64,000 nt of DNA. It comes from Paenibacillus_E qinlingensis. GTDB lineage: Bacteria; Bacillota; Bacilli; Paenibacillales; NBRC-103111. Every line of letters begins with the position of its first letter. Positions within the stretch are counted from its first letter, which is position 1. The notes beneath the pieces were generated by a model, which was given only the letters and a program-made list of their open reading frames with translations, was not told the DNA's origin and did no database searches. The translations under genes and the position numbers were made by a program. Where the stretch lies: the NCBI RefSeq assembly GCF_028746185.1, contig NZ_JAQIVH010000044.1, forward strand, positions 62,001 through 126,000. Direction: 5' to 3'. Below are positions 43,745 through 52,388 of this stretch, in pieces.

Positions 43745-46700
43745 ATGTCTACTGTTTTAAGAAAACATGTTAAAAGATGTGCCTTCTTGTTTCTGAGTGC
43801 CTCCATATTAATCGGCATGTTTGCGACCGTGCAGCCGGCCTATGCGGCTACAACTACTGCAGATGTTACTGTAAACGCTAACATTATCGGAAATAAAGTT
43901 TCGCAGCTTCTGGTTGGCGGGTTTACTGAGGATCTAAATCTGTCAGTGGATGGGGGGCTTTATGCAGAAAAGGTCTTTAACCGCTCCTTCGAGTTTGGCT
44001 CTCTGGACAAGGCTCCCTATAATACGCCTTTAACCGGATGGACGCAGGTTAACCGAGGCAGCGGAGCAGGAACCATTACAGTGGAAAACAGTAGTCCGCT
44101 TAACACGGTAAATACCCATTATTTGCATGTAAATGTTACTGCAGCGGGAACTGGAGTCGGAATCTCCAATGCAGGCTGGTTTGGAATGAGCGTTAAAGCA
44201 AGCACCACGTATAACTACTCTTTCTTCGCCAAGAAAGGATCTGATTTCAATTCTTCCTTAACGCTAGCTATTGAAGGTGCAAACGGCACAGTTTATGGGA
44301 GTAATACGATCAGCTCACTGACGGGGGATTGGGTGAAATACACAGGCAGCCTTACGTCGAGTACGAACGATGCCAATGCTAAGTTGGTTTTAACGGCCAA
44401 TGGCACAGGAAATGTGTATCTGGATTTTATATCTCTTTTCCCTGATCAAACCTACAAGAATCGTCCGAATGGCGCGAGGATCGATATGGGCGAAGCATAT
44501 GAGGATTTACATCTGAAATTCATACGTTTCCCGGGCGGCTGTATTATTCATAGTTCTGCCTATCAATACAACTGGAAGGATCAATTGGGACCTGTCGAAA
44601 CACGAAAGGAATATCCCAACATGTGGGTTACTCAGGACCCCAGGGAACATATAACAAACGGTTTTGGCATGTTCGAGTGGCTTCAGTTTATCGAAGACCT
44701 AGGCACGGTTGCCGTTCCGGTACTACCGGTGGGAGTCACACATATCAGCTCTGCACTTGACCCCAATTCTGCCGCATTGAACCAGCTTGTACAGGATACG
44801 CTGGACTTTGTAGAGTTCGCCAACGGTAGTGCTACTTCAACTTGGGGAGCGAAACGTGCGGCCATGGGTCATCCCGCACCATTTAATATCGAGTACTTGG
44901 GATTGGGAAATGAGGAGTATGACACTCCGAATGCAAGAGCGGATATTACAAAAGTATATAATGCGGTTCATCAAGCCTATCCGTCACTTAAGCTAATTGT
45001 AACGTCAGGGGACTCTCATTCCTTGTATGATTTCAGCGCTCAATTAGGCGCTTACGAAACCGATGCACATTATTATTTTACCCGTGGCAGCCTTGGTTGG
45101 ATTGATTTTATTTATAGCTATAATCGTGAATATCCAAAGGTCATGATTGGCGAATATGGCTCTAATTCAAGAGATGCAACTATCAATGATGCGCTGGATA
45201 TGGCCAAAGACAAAACGGTATTCGAGAAAAATGGCGATATTCTGGATATGTCCGCGTTTACGCATCTGAGAAGAGTAATCGATTTTGATAATGCCAATGT
45301 ATTCAAAAGCAACTATCATCACGTAGACAAGATGTGGGCGGAAAACTTGGCGGATTATAATGTGAACTTCAGGCAATCAGGTGACACGAATCTTATGGTA
45401 GTTGCAGGCAAGGACGATGAAACCGGTGATGTGATCCTGAAGCTTATCAATAACAGCGCGAATACGATTAATTCGAACATCACGTTGAACGGCATGACGA
45501 ACATCTCATCATCCGCTGATGTTACCTACTTGAAGCCCAAAGTGGAGGGCAACAAGGATGCCAAGGACGATAATTACAGGAATGATGGACTAGGCCAGAG
45601 CACGGATCTGAATGAAGTGGACTTTGGGACAACGACGGCAAGTATAATCGGTAATCTCCTCAATTATTCCCTGGTGCCTTATTCCTTCTCAGTCGTTAGA
45701 GTTCACGGTAATATTTCTACTAGCGATGCTTCAACGATATATGAGGTTGAAAACCTGAATGGTGGCGCAACGATAAGCAATAGCCGGGCGCTCACGGCCG
45801 AATATCAATATCTGACGGGCATGAATGCCAGCAATAGCAATTGGAGTAAAGCCGATTTAAAAGCAGCAGGCGAATATGTCCAATATAATAATTTTAATGT
45901 TGCCGAAGCAGGCACCTATAACGTTAAGATTGGCTACAAAACCGGTACCACTCGTGCCATCTTGCAAATGGCAATTGACGGAATAAATCAGGGATCATCA
46001 TTTGATCAGTATGGGACCGGAGGAAACTTTGCAGATTTAGATATGGGTACGGTGACCTTAAGCGCCGGCAAGCACCCTGTCCGATTTACCGCGACAGGCA
46101 AAAATGCATCTTCTACGGATTACGGTGGAGCGATAGACTATATCTTGTTGACGCCAATCAATAGTGGTCCTGCTAACTTTAATAACATGCCCACAGGAGG
46201 AGCGCCATTAGGATGGAACACAAACACAAGTGTAGGCACGGTAACGGTACAAAACATTCCAAGCTCAGCTGATAAGAGCGTATTACTAAATAAAACAGGT
46301 ACCACAACCGGCTCCATGACGTCCTTGTCCAAGGCGTTTGCTCCGCTAAGCGGCACAGTGGTGGTTGAAGCGAAAGTCAGAAGAGAAAGTACCTCTAATC
46401 TGTGGTGTTTGCCTTATGTATACAGCAGTAATGGCACGATTGCCGAATCGATACAATTTGATAATGGCAATATCAAGGCATACTACAACGGAGGCTGGCA
46501 GACCGTACAGTCATTTACGGCAGGGACTTGGTATACTTTGAAATTAGTCATAAATACGGACACAGATAAATTTGATTTGTTTATTAACGGTGTCCAGAAG
46601 GTGACTCAAGGGACGCTTAGAAACGCTGTTTCGGACATTGCCAAAATTGAGTTCTATGCAGCGGATTTCAACACGGGAACGACGTATGTGGATGTTGAGA

Positions 46701-47272
46701 GTGAGCCGTATTCTACTTCCGGTAACTTTAATAGCATGCCCACAGGAGGAGCACCTTTAGGTTGGAACGTAAACACAAGCGTAGGTACGGTAACCGTACA
46801 GGACGTTCCAAGCTCATCTGACAAGAGTGTAATGCTAAATAAAATAGGTACCGCGACGGGCTCTAAAACATCCTTGTCCAAGGAGTTTGCCCCGCTGGCT
46901 GGCGAAGTGGTGGTTGAAGCGAAAGTCAGAAGAGAAAGCACCTCAAATCTGTGGTGTATGCCTTATGTGTATAGTAGTGATGGAACCACATTGGCCGAAA
47001 CCATACAATTTGATAATGGCAATATCAAAGCGTACAACAACGGGGGCTGGCAAACCATACAGACATTTACAGCTGGCACATGGTATGATCTGAAATTAGT
47101 CATATATACGGGCACAGATAAATTTGATTTGTATATTAACGGAGTCCAGAAGGTGACTCAAGGGACACTTAGAAACGCTGTTTCGGACATTGGCAAAATA
47201 GAGTTCTATGCAGCGGATTTTAACGCAGGCTCGACATATGTGGATATTGAAAGAGAGCCATATTCAAATTAA
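43745..47272 (+). CDS. Secreted alpha-L-arabinofuranosidase-like glycosidase (GH51 type) with carbohydrate-binding modules
   Basis: 1175 residues. Signal peptide 1-34 (ends AYA). The arrangement LVGGFTEDLN...GGLYAEKVFNRSFEF is the N-terminus of GH51-type arabinofuranosidases; a carbohydrate-binding sandwich is inserted (about 75-235), the TIM barrel follows with candidate acid/base Glu in LGLGNEEY (390/391) and nucleophile Glu 470 in MIGEYGS, then the beta C-domain (to about 655). A CBM6/35-like module follows (665-805), then two near-identical LamG-like modules (about 811-990 and 994-1174). It would release arabinose from arabinan or arabinoxylan outside the cell. Start at ATG 43745; an upstream ATG (43688) would put 19 residues before the signal peptide. 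The tandem modules are a recent duplication. Confidence 0.85.
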   Translation: MSTVLRKHVKRCAFLFLSASILIGMFATVQPAYAATTTADVTVNANIIGNKVSQLLVGGFTEDLNLSVDGGLYAEKVFNRSFEFGSLDKAPYNTPLTGWTQVNRGSGAGTITVENSSPLNTVNTHYLHVNVTAAGTGVGISNAGWFGMSVKASTTYNYSFFAKKGSDFNSSLTLAIEGANGTVYGSNTISSLTGDWVKYTGSLTSSTNDANAKLVLTANGTGNVYLDFISLFPDQTYKNRPNGARIDMGEAYEDLHLKFIRFPGGCIIHSSAYQYNWKDQLGPVETRKEYPNMWVTQDPREHITNGFGMFEWLQFIEDLGTVAVPVLPVGVTHISSALDPNSAALNQLVQDTLDFVEFANGSATSTWGAKRAAMGHPAPFNIEYLGLGNEEYDTPNARADITKVYNAVHQAYPSLKLIVTSGDSHSLYDFSAQLGAYETDAHYYFTRGSLGWIDFIYSYNREYPKVMIGEYGSNSRDATINDALDMAKDKTVFEKNGDILDMSAFTHLRRVIDFDNANVFKSNYHHVDKMWAENLADYNVNFRQSGDTNLMVVAGKDDETGDVILKLINNSANTINSNITLNGMTNISSSADVTYLKPKVEGNKDAKDDNYRNDGLGQSTDLNEVDFGTTTASIIGNLLNYSLVPYSFSVVRVHGNISTSDASTIYEVENLNGGATISNSRALTAEYQYLTGMNASNSNWSKADLKAAGEYVQYNNFNVAEAGTYNVKIGYKTGTTRAILQMAIDGINQGSSFDQYGTGGNFADLDMGTVTLSAGKHPVRFTATGKNASSTDYGGAIDYILLTPINSGPANFNNMPTGGAPLGWNTNTSVGTVTVQNIPSSADKSVLLNKTGTTTGSMTSLSKAFAPLSGTVVVEAKVRRESTSNLWCLPYVYSSNGTIAESIQFDNGNIKAYYNGGWQTVQSFTAGTWYTLKLVINTDTDKFDLFINGVQKVTQGTLRNAVSDIAKIEFYAADFNTGTTYVDVESEPYSTSGNFNSMPTGGAPLGWNVNTSVGTVTVQDVPSSSDKSVMLNKIGTATGSKTSLSKEFAPLAGEVVVEAKVRRESTSNLWCMPYVYSSDGTTLAETIQFDNGNIKAYNNGGWQTIQTFTAGTWYDLKLVIYTGTDKFDLYINGVQKVTQGTLRNAVSDIGKIEFYAADFNAGSTYVDIEREPYSN
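46176..46716 (+). repeat. Tandem in-gene repeat, copy 1 (LamG-like module)
   Basis: Aligns with 46725-47263 at an exact 549-bp (183-codon) offset, with high nucleotide identity including shared blocks such as CCCACAGGAGGAGC and GTGACTCAAGGGAC. Confidence 0.85.
46725..47263 (+). repeat. Tandem in-gene repeat, copy 2 (LamG-like module)
   Basis: Second copy of the module in the GH51-like gene; in-frame duplication that doubles the C-terminal binding domain. Confidence 0.85.
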
Positions 47273-47277
47273 AGAAG

Positions 47278-47361
47278 ACGAGTTTGATCCGAATTTACTG
47301 AACCCGCTCATCGATCTGAAGCAGCTTATGCCGCTAAACGACCTGATCGACAAGTACAGTG
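47278..47361 (+). pseudogene. 84-bp copied fragment of the LplA-type binding-protein gene
   Basis: Matches 42138-42221 at 82 of 84 positions (differences at GAATaTACTG/GAATtTACTG and GATCaGAAG/GATCtGAAG). It starts 5 bp after the GH51-like gene stop and ends in a short open frame (ATG 47328 to TAA 47367). It is an ectopic duplication with no function I can infer. Confidence 0.9.
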
Positions 47362-47383
47362 GTTCTTAATGGATTTTAATTTA

Positions 47384-47424
47384 ACTGAGAAGGCAGTCGG
47401 TCTGAGGATCGGGTGTCTTTTCTT
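47384..47424 (+). terminator. Probable terminator
   Basis: AAGGCAGTCGGTC pairs imperfectly (G-U pairs) with GATCGGGTGTCTT, followed by TTCTTTT. Confidence 0.6.
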
Positions 47425-47437
47425 TTACGCAAAATAA

Positions 47438-47566
47438 GCTAACAGGGGAAGCGGATATAAATTAGCGGATCTTGGAACTGAGACAATTCGTGAATACGGA
47501 GGCAACTTGGTTCACTGCACATTATTGCGGTTAAAAGGAAAGGAGAGGCCGCTTGCTGTCAATTGA
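47438..47566 (+). pseudogene. Degraded 3' fragment of an unidentified enzyme gene
   Basis: An open frame without start encodes 42 residues including REYGGNLVHCTLLRLKG, reminiscent of the C-terminal GG-x-x-HC-x-T segment of amidinotransferase/deiminase enzymes. No upstream part exists. Weakly supported; it could be chance. Confidence 0.2.
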
Positions 47567-47635
47567 TCCAGGCGCGAGCAACTTCAGCAATTGCAAATTA
47601 ATTAGAGTGGATCATTTCAAAAGGAGATGTTATTC

Positions 47636-48583
47636 ATGGCTAAAGAACTTAAAGTTGTATTGGAAGCAGCCGCACTTAAATTTGCGCAAGATACGGATAA
47701 ACCACCCTATCTATTTGATCTGAGTCCGGAAAAGGGACGCGAAACCGTCGATGACGTTCAATCCGGAGATATTAAGAAACTTGAAGTCGATATGCAAGAC
47801 TTAGTGATCGAAGGAGGCCCGAGCGGTCATGTACCTATCAGGCTAATACGCCCGACAAATGTAACTGCAAAGCTGCCGATCATTCTTTACATTCACGGCG
47901 CCGGCTGGGTTTTTGGCAACGCGCATACACATGACCGTCTCATCCGTGAGTTGGCGGTCGGAACGGACGCGTGCGTTGTATTCCCGAAATACAGTCTTTC
48001 ACCAGAAGCTAAGTATCCGAAGGCTCTCGAAGAAATTTACGCTGTTCTGCAATGGATTGCCTATAATGGTAAAGATAACGGGTTCGATACGGACCGCCTC
48101 TATATAGCTGGGGACAGCGTAGGAGGAAACATGTCTGCGGCTATTACGTTGATGGCGAAAGATCGGGGAGGTCCAAGGATTCATAAACAACTGCTCTTCT
48201 ATCCCGTAACGGATTCTAGCTTGGATACGGAATCTTATAAGGAATTCGCAACCGGTTACTTCCTTCGGCAAGACGGGATGGCATGGTTTTGGGAACAGTA
48301 CGTGGCGAAACCGAGCGATAAAGAAGAAATCTATGCTGCTCCGCTGCGAGCGACCATAGAGCAATTGACAGGGTTACCGCAAGCATTGATTATTACGGCT
48401 GAAGCCGATGTCCTGCGCGATGAAGGCGAAGCTTATGCCAATAAACTTCGCGAAGCAGGTGTTCACGTTACGGCTGTTCGCTTTCAAGGCATTATTCACG
48501 ATTTCGTAATGCTTAACGATTTGGCGAACACCGCTGCGGCAAGAGGCGCGATTGCGCTGGCAAATTCGTGGCTGAAAGCATGA
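47636..48583 (+). CDS. Alpha/beta hydrolase, hormone-sensitive-lipase/acetyl-esterase family
   Basis: 315 residues. Oxyanion motif HGAGWVFG (near 86-93; HGGGW type), nucleophile elbow GDSVGGN (Ser about 160), then EADVLRDEG with a candidate Asp and IIHDF with the catalytic His near the C-terminus. Likely a carboxylesterase or deacetylase for small esters. Start ATG 47636 behind AAGGAGATG. Monocistronic, followed by a strong terminator. Confidence 0.9.
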   Translation: MAKELKVVLEAAALKFAQDTDKPPYLFDLSPEKGRETVDDVQSGDIKKLEVDMQDLVIEGGPSGHVPIRLIRPTNVTAKLPIILYIHGAGWVFGNAHTHDRLIRELAVGTDACVVFPKYSLSPEAKYPKALEEIYAVLQWIAYNGKDNGFDTDRLYIAGDSVGGNMSAAITLMAKDRGGPRIHKQLLFYPVTDSSLDTESYKEFATGYFLRQDGMAWFWEQYVAKPSDKEEIYAAPLRATIEQLTGLPQALIITAEADVLRDEGEAYANKLREAGVHVTAVRFQGIIHDFVMLNDLANTAAARGAIALANSWLKA

Positions 48584-48651
48584 TCAGAATGGTTTGGAGA
48601 TTTTCCTGACGTTCGAATTTAAGTAAGGATTCTAGCGAATAGATTTAATAT

Positions 48652-48699
48652 AAAGCAGTAATGCATAGGTTATATAAACTTATGGATTGCTGCTTTTTG
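48652..48699 (+). terminator. Rho-independent terminator
   Basis: Long stem AAAGCAGtAATgCATAgGTT / AACtTATGgATTgCTGCTTT and T-run; the remaining 48584-48923 gap is otherwise featureless. Confidence 0.85.
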
Positions 48700-48923
48700 T
48701 ATTGGCAGTGTTCGGACTAAAAAACAAGTGCAGTTTCTGAGATACTTACTTGACGGCAGCTGGTGAAAATTAACTGTTGCTGTTGTCTGTTAAAATAACG
48801 TGCAGGATAACGTGAAGAAGAAATTGAACTAAAATAGTATGAGAAATGGTAGTCTCTTTGCTAAGTTCTGAAATGAGATTTACTGTGAGGTAATTAGTAA
48901 GAATAATAAATCGAGGGTGAAAA

Positions 48924-49193
48924 ATGAACAAGAAAGAATCTATAATTTATTTAATAGTAGCTTCATTTATATTCGGCGGAGCCATCATTCTATTCAATAG
49001 CATTTTTTGGACTTTATTTTTTCTATTATTTATAAGTTTTATATTAACACTCAAGATCTCAGATGAAAAAAGAAGTTTCGGGAAACAAATGTTTAGTGCT
49101 TGTATAGGTGTTTTCTTTTTTGGATGGATCGCAGTTTTAGTTATATTGCTGATTAAAATATTTTTAAGATACTTATATTACTTATTACCTTAA
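48924..49193 (+). CDS. Small hypothetical membrane protein
   Basis: 89 residues with about three hydrophobic segments (near 8-27, 29-45 and 60-80) and a charged loop SDEKRSFGK. AT-rich, behind GAGGGTG. No family recognised. First of the cassette-like small genes. Confidence 0.6.
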   Translation: MNKKESIIYLIVASFIFGGAIILFNSIFWTLFFLLFISFILTLKISDEKRSFGKQMFSACIGVFFFGWIAVLVILLIKIFLRYLYYLLP

Positions 49194-49337
49194 CGGTGAA
49201 CTTTAGTTGAATATGCAAAAGTAGAGATGCCAGACCTCAAAAAGGAGCGGGGGCTTTTCCCCAACCAAAGGGTTGTTTAGTTTCAATGGAAAGGGATAAG
49301 TCAAAAGAGAATAATAAACCAATATGCGGAGGTTATT

Positions 49338-49778
49338 ATGAAACTACGAGTTACGGTGATTACACTTGGTGTAGATGATGTAGAGAAATCATTGCAATTC
49401 TATCGGGATGGATTGGGGTTATCGACAGAAGGAATCATCGGAAAAGAATTCGAACATGGTTCAGTTGCCTTTTTTGAGCTACAACCGGGATTGAGGCTTG
49501 CAATTTGGAATCGCAAAGATATTGCTCATGATACAAAGCTTATTCAGACTTCACCGAGCCCAACAGAGTTTACCCTTGGACACAATGTAGGGAGTAAAGA
49601 GGAAGTTGATAAAGTAATGGAAGAGGCGAAGAATGCTGGCGCTACAATAACTGTACCGGCACATGATACTTTTTGGGGCGGTTATTCTGGCTATTTCCAA
49701 GACCCTGATGGTCATTTATGGGAGGTAGTCTGGAATCCACAGTGGGAAATCACAGAAAATACCATTTTGAAATCATAG
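49338..49778 (+). CDS. VOC (glyoxalase/bleomycin-resistance/dioxygenase) superfamily protein
   Basis: 146 residues. Starts RVTVITLGVDDVEKSLQFYRDGLGL and ends YFQDPDGHLWEVVWNP, the paired beta-alpha-beta-beta-beta motifs of VOC proteins; the Glu in LWEVVWNP is a typical metal ligand. Substrate unknown; could be a detoxification or resistance protein. Ribosome site GGAGG, terminator downstream. Confidence 0.9.
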   Translation: MKLRVTVITLGVDDVEKSLQFYRDGLGLSTEGIIGKEFEHGSVAFFELQPGLRLAIWNRKDIAHDTKLIQTSPSPTEFTLGHNVGSKEEVDKVMEEAKNAGATITVPAHDTFWGGYSGYFQDPDGHLWEVVWNPQWEITENTILKS

Positions 49779-49885
49779 AAATTCCAACATATGCAGAAAT
49801 AAAATTATCCTACGAACAAGATTACAAGCCTTTCATATAGACAAGATGGTTAAATTAACGAAAGAATGAGAACCCAATGCAGACT

Positions 49886-49919
49886 AAAAGGCAACTGACT
49901 AAAATCGGTTGTCTTTTCT
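49886..49919 (+). terminator. Rho-independent terminator
   Basis: AAAAGGCAACTGA pairs with TCGGTTGTCTTTT; the T-rich 3' arm forms the tail. Confidence 0.8.
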
Positions 49920-50013
49920 AGCTTATGGGCAGTATACTTCAACAATAATTATTGAATAATTATACAATAAAATGTATAATTATGCTGACATTTAAATGAT
50001 ATGGGGTGTAAAA

Positions 50014-50958
50014 GTGACATATAAAATATTTGTAGATGGCCAAGAAGGTACAACTGGTTTAAAAATAAATGATTACTTATCTAAGATTTCTAACATAGAA
50101 GTAATCAAAATTGAGTCGGAAAATCGAAAAGATTACGAAGCCCGTAGGGCATTAATAAATGAAGCTGATGTCGTATTTCTTTGTCTTCCAGATTCTGCTT
50201 CAAAGGATGCCATATCTATGATAAGTAATAATAGGACCAAAATTATTGATGCAAGTACCGCGTTTAGGACTAACCAGAACTGGACATACGGATTACCAGA
50301 ATTGCATAAAACTCAAAGAAATATAATTCGAAATTCATCTAGGGTATCTGTCCCAGGATGCCACGCAACAGGATTTATTTTAGCTATACAACCTTTGGTA
50401 GCTGAAGGAATTATACCAAGGGATTACCCAATGTCTTGTTATGCGCTTACAGGATATAGTGGTGGAGGTAGGAAACTTATATCTGAATATCAGAACTCAA
50501 ACAGAGAACAGCTTTTTGCACCAAGACAATATGCACTTAACCTTAACCATAAGCATCTTCCAGAAATGCAACTATATTCTGGGTTAAACTCAGAACCACT
50601 TTTTACTCCGATTGTCGGAAATTATTATCAGGGTGATGCAGTTAGTATTCCTCTCTTTCCTAGAATGTTTGAAAAAAATGTGACGGCAAGTGATATCCAA
50701 CAACTGCTAGCCTCTTATTATAAAGATGAACGTTTTGTTCGAGTTGCCCCCTTCGATTCGGAGGCATATCTTGAAGATGGTTTCTTTAATCTTATGCAAT
50801 GCAATAACACTAATTATTTGGATATATTTGTTTTTGGTCATAAAGACCAGATATTACTTATTTCAAGATTTGATAATTTAGGAAAAGGTGCCTCAGGGGC
50901 AGCTATTCAAAATATGAACATTATGCTCGGATTAGACGAATGTACAGGACTAGAGTAA
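50014..50958 (+). CDS. argC: N-acetyl-gamma-glutamyl-phosphate reductase, short (type 2) form
   Basis: 314 residues, the usual length of the ArgC type 2 family. IFVDGQEGTTGLKI (NADP loop), VFLCLPDSASK, IIDASTAFR, catalytic Cys in SVPGCHATGF (near 115) and GYSGGGRKL. It would reduce N-acetyl-glutamyl-phosphate to the semialdehyde in arginine synthesis, but no other arg genes are nearby and Firmicutes usually have the longer type 1 enzyme within an arg operon. The GTG start (50014) fits the family start; an ATG at 49996 would add six residues. A GNAT gene follows 32 bp later. Confidence 0.9.
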   Translation: MTYKIFVDGQEGTTGLKINDYLSKISNIEVIKIESENRKDYEARRALINEADVVFLCLPDSASKDAISMISNNRTKIIDASTAFRTNQNWTYGLPELHKTQRNIIRNSSRVSVPGCHATGFILAIQPLVAEGIIPRDYPMSCYALTGYSGGGRKLISEYQNSNREQLFAPRQYALNLNHKHLPEMQLYSGLNSEPLFTPIVGNYYQGDAVSIPLFPRMFEKNVTASDIQQLLASYYKDERFVRVAPFDSEAYLEDGFFNLMQCNNTNYLDIFVFGHKDQILLISRFDNLGKGASGAAIQNMNIMLGLDECTGLE

Positions 50959-50990
50959 GAGAAATAGAAAAATGAACTGGGTGTGAAAAC

Positions 50991-51398
50991 TTGAGTATTT
51001 CTTGTCGTTCAGATATTCCTAGTAAAGCCGATTATTTCAACTTATTTCAGACAACTGGCTGGAATGCAAATGGAGCTTGGAATGCCGACATACTTTATGA
51101 AGCAATAAAGAATAGTTGGTATATCGTAACTCTTTACGATAATGAGAAGCTTGTAGCATCTGGTCGCCTAGTTTCCGATGGATATATTCAATGTTTTATC
51201 TGTGAGATGATTGTTTCACCTGAGTATCAGAATAGAGGAATCGGCAAAAGAATTATGAACGAACTTTTGGACCATTGTAAAAACAATGGTATTAGATGGG
51301 TGCAATTAGCTTGTGCAAAAGGTAAAAAAGAGTTTTATGAAAAATTTGGATTTCAATCTAGAGCATCTGATGCTCCTGGAATGAATTTATTTCTATGA
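50991..51398 (+). CDS. GNAT family N-acetyltransferase
   Basis: 135 residues; TTG start. FICEMIVSPEYQNRGIGKRIMNELL carries the acetyl-CoA Q/R-x-x-G-x-G/A motif, and YEKFGFQSRASDAPGM is the C-terminal GNAT beta-bulge region. Probably co-transcribed with the orphan argC; substrate unknown. Confidence 0.88.
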   Translation: MSISCRSDIPSKADYFNLFQTTGWNANGAWNADILYEAIKNSWYIVTLYDNEKLVASGRLVSDGYIQCFICEMIVSPEYQNRGIGKRIMNELLDHCKNNGIRWVQLACAKGKKEFYEKFGFQSRASDAPGMNLFL

Positions 51399-51713
51399 GC
51401 TAACGGAAAACGAGTTGAATAAACCTTAATTGACTGCCGAGTGCTGGCTAATGTGTTAACGGGTAGTAGAACGTGACAACCCTTCCCCCACAATGGGAGG
51501 ATTCTTAGGTGGCTTTGGAGTATTATTAGTCCTAACATTAAATAATCTCTAAACGAACTTGTTTCTACATGCTCACTTTAGAAGAAAATTGTTTGCTAAG
51601 TTACATAAAAGAGCTTTTTGGCGATAGATACAATCTTTACAAAGTAAGTTCAACATAAAACGGCTGCCCTGCGGCAGTTCGTCATTGCACTATCTGAAAA
51701 GAAAATGTAAGTA

Positions 51714-51742
51714 TTGACGAAATACAGTACAATGGTTATTAT
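51714..51742 (+). promoter_or_regulatory. Sigma-A-type promoter of the attenuator leader
   Basis: TTGACG (-35, 51714-51719), 17-bp spacer, TATTAT (-10, 51737-51742). Expected transcription start about 51749, just ahead of the leader-peptide ribosome site. The region 51399-51713 has a GC-rich hairpin near 51660 and no other feature seen. Confidence 0.7.
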
Positions 51743-51772
51743 TACCATAATATTATGAGGTGGGGTAATTAC

Positions 51773-51820
51773 ATGTATAATTTGATTTTGAAACAATTTC
51801 ATCATCATGACAGGCGTTAA
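51773..51820 (+). CDS. 15-residue attenuator leader peptide
   Basis: A very strong GAGGTGGGG site (51757-51765), 7-bp spacing, then ATG and codons for MYNLILKQFHHHDRR followed by TAA. The stop and last sense codon lie in the 5' arm of the first hairpin. The size, strong start, three consecutive His codons and linkage to alternating hairpins and a terminator indicate a translation-dependent transcription attenuator, as used by erm, ABC-F and efflux genes in Firmicutes. What the ribosome senses here is unknown. Confidence 0.65.
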   Translation: MYNLILKQFHHHDRR

Positions 51821-51890
51821 CACATTCCTAGAGATTAGGGATGGGTTAACGCTCTTTGCGCTTCCCATCCTGCGATATACAACGCGCAGG
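51814..51890 (+). promoter_or_regulatory. Mutually exclusive attenuator hairpins
   Basis: Hairpin 1: 51814-51852 (GCGTTAAC/GTTAACGC plus CCTA/TAGG). Hairpin 2: 51839-51845 GGATGGG with 51864-51870 CCCATCC. Hairpin 3: 51869-51874 CCTGCG with 51885-51890 CGCAGG. Hairpins 1 and 2 compete, 2 and 3 compete, and 3 competes with the terminator 5' arm, which is the logic of an antiterminator chain. Confidence 0.65.
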
Positions 51891-51917
51891 ACCCATTGGG
51901 GTCTAGCGCGTTTTTTT
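51882..51917 (+). terminator. Attenuator terminator
   Basis: ACGCGC/GCGCGT and GACCC/GGGTC arms around an ATTG loop, followed by seven T. Lies 36 bp before the start of the downstream gene. Confidence 0.88.
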
Positions 51918-51952
51918 GTTTACGAACCACGTAATTTTAGGGGGAGAGATTT

Positions 51953-52339
51953 TTGTACAGTAGATTTCATGGTAATTATTCTAGTCCTAAAACTAAACAA
52001 CCTTATGGCATCTTTGTCGTTATTTATCACTTATTTCGTGATGATAAGCTTTCGGAAAGTGATAGCAAGCTTTACCTAGACACCAAAGAATGGTTCGAGC
52101 AGAATTTGCCCAATCCGTCATTCTACGATGATAACAATTCAGTGAATGCAGTAACATGGTTTAAGGATGGTAATAAGACCCCAGAGATGATAGTCTACTT
52201 GGAGTCCTTCATTAATATTGCTAAGAAATATAACGTCGAAATCATTGAGTCCATTTCCAAAGAGCTTCCTGGCGTACTTATTTATGAAGATGAATATCAA
52301 GTTGGAATTGTTCCTCGTTGTGCTAACGAGAGACTATAG
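51953..52339 (+). CDS. Hypothetical protein controlled by the attenuator
   Basis: 128 residues, TTG start behind GGGGGAGAG. Acidic, mixed alpha/beta, soluble (PYGIFVVIYHLFRDDKL; ESISKELPGVLIYEDEYQVGIVP). No family recognised and no resistance-protein signature seen. Its position directly after a leader-peptide attenuator suggests expression is induced by a translation-affecting signal; alternatively the leader was inherited from a lost resistance gene. Confidence 0.65.
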   Translation: MYSRFHGNYSSPKTKQPYGIFVVIYHLFRDDKLSESDSKLYLDTKEWFEQNLPNPSFYDDNNSVNAVTWFKDGNKTPEMIVYLESFINIAKKYNVEIIESISKELPGVLIYEDEYQVGIVPRCANERL

Positions 52340-52388
52340 CTGAGCAGAAAAATGGACGGCTAACGATATTGAAATATAGGGAGTAACT

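Noticed and set aside
51814..51917. T-box or known riboswitch
   Set aside because: No T-box motif, specifier loop or known aptamer core was recognised; the leader-peptide reading explains the layout better.
51807..52079. 90-codon frame through the attenuator terminator
   Set aside because: It crosses the hairpins and terminator and overlaps the better-supported gene starting at 51953.
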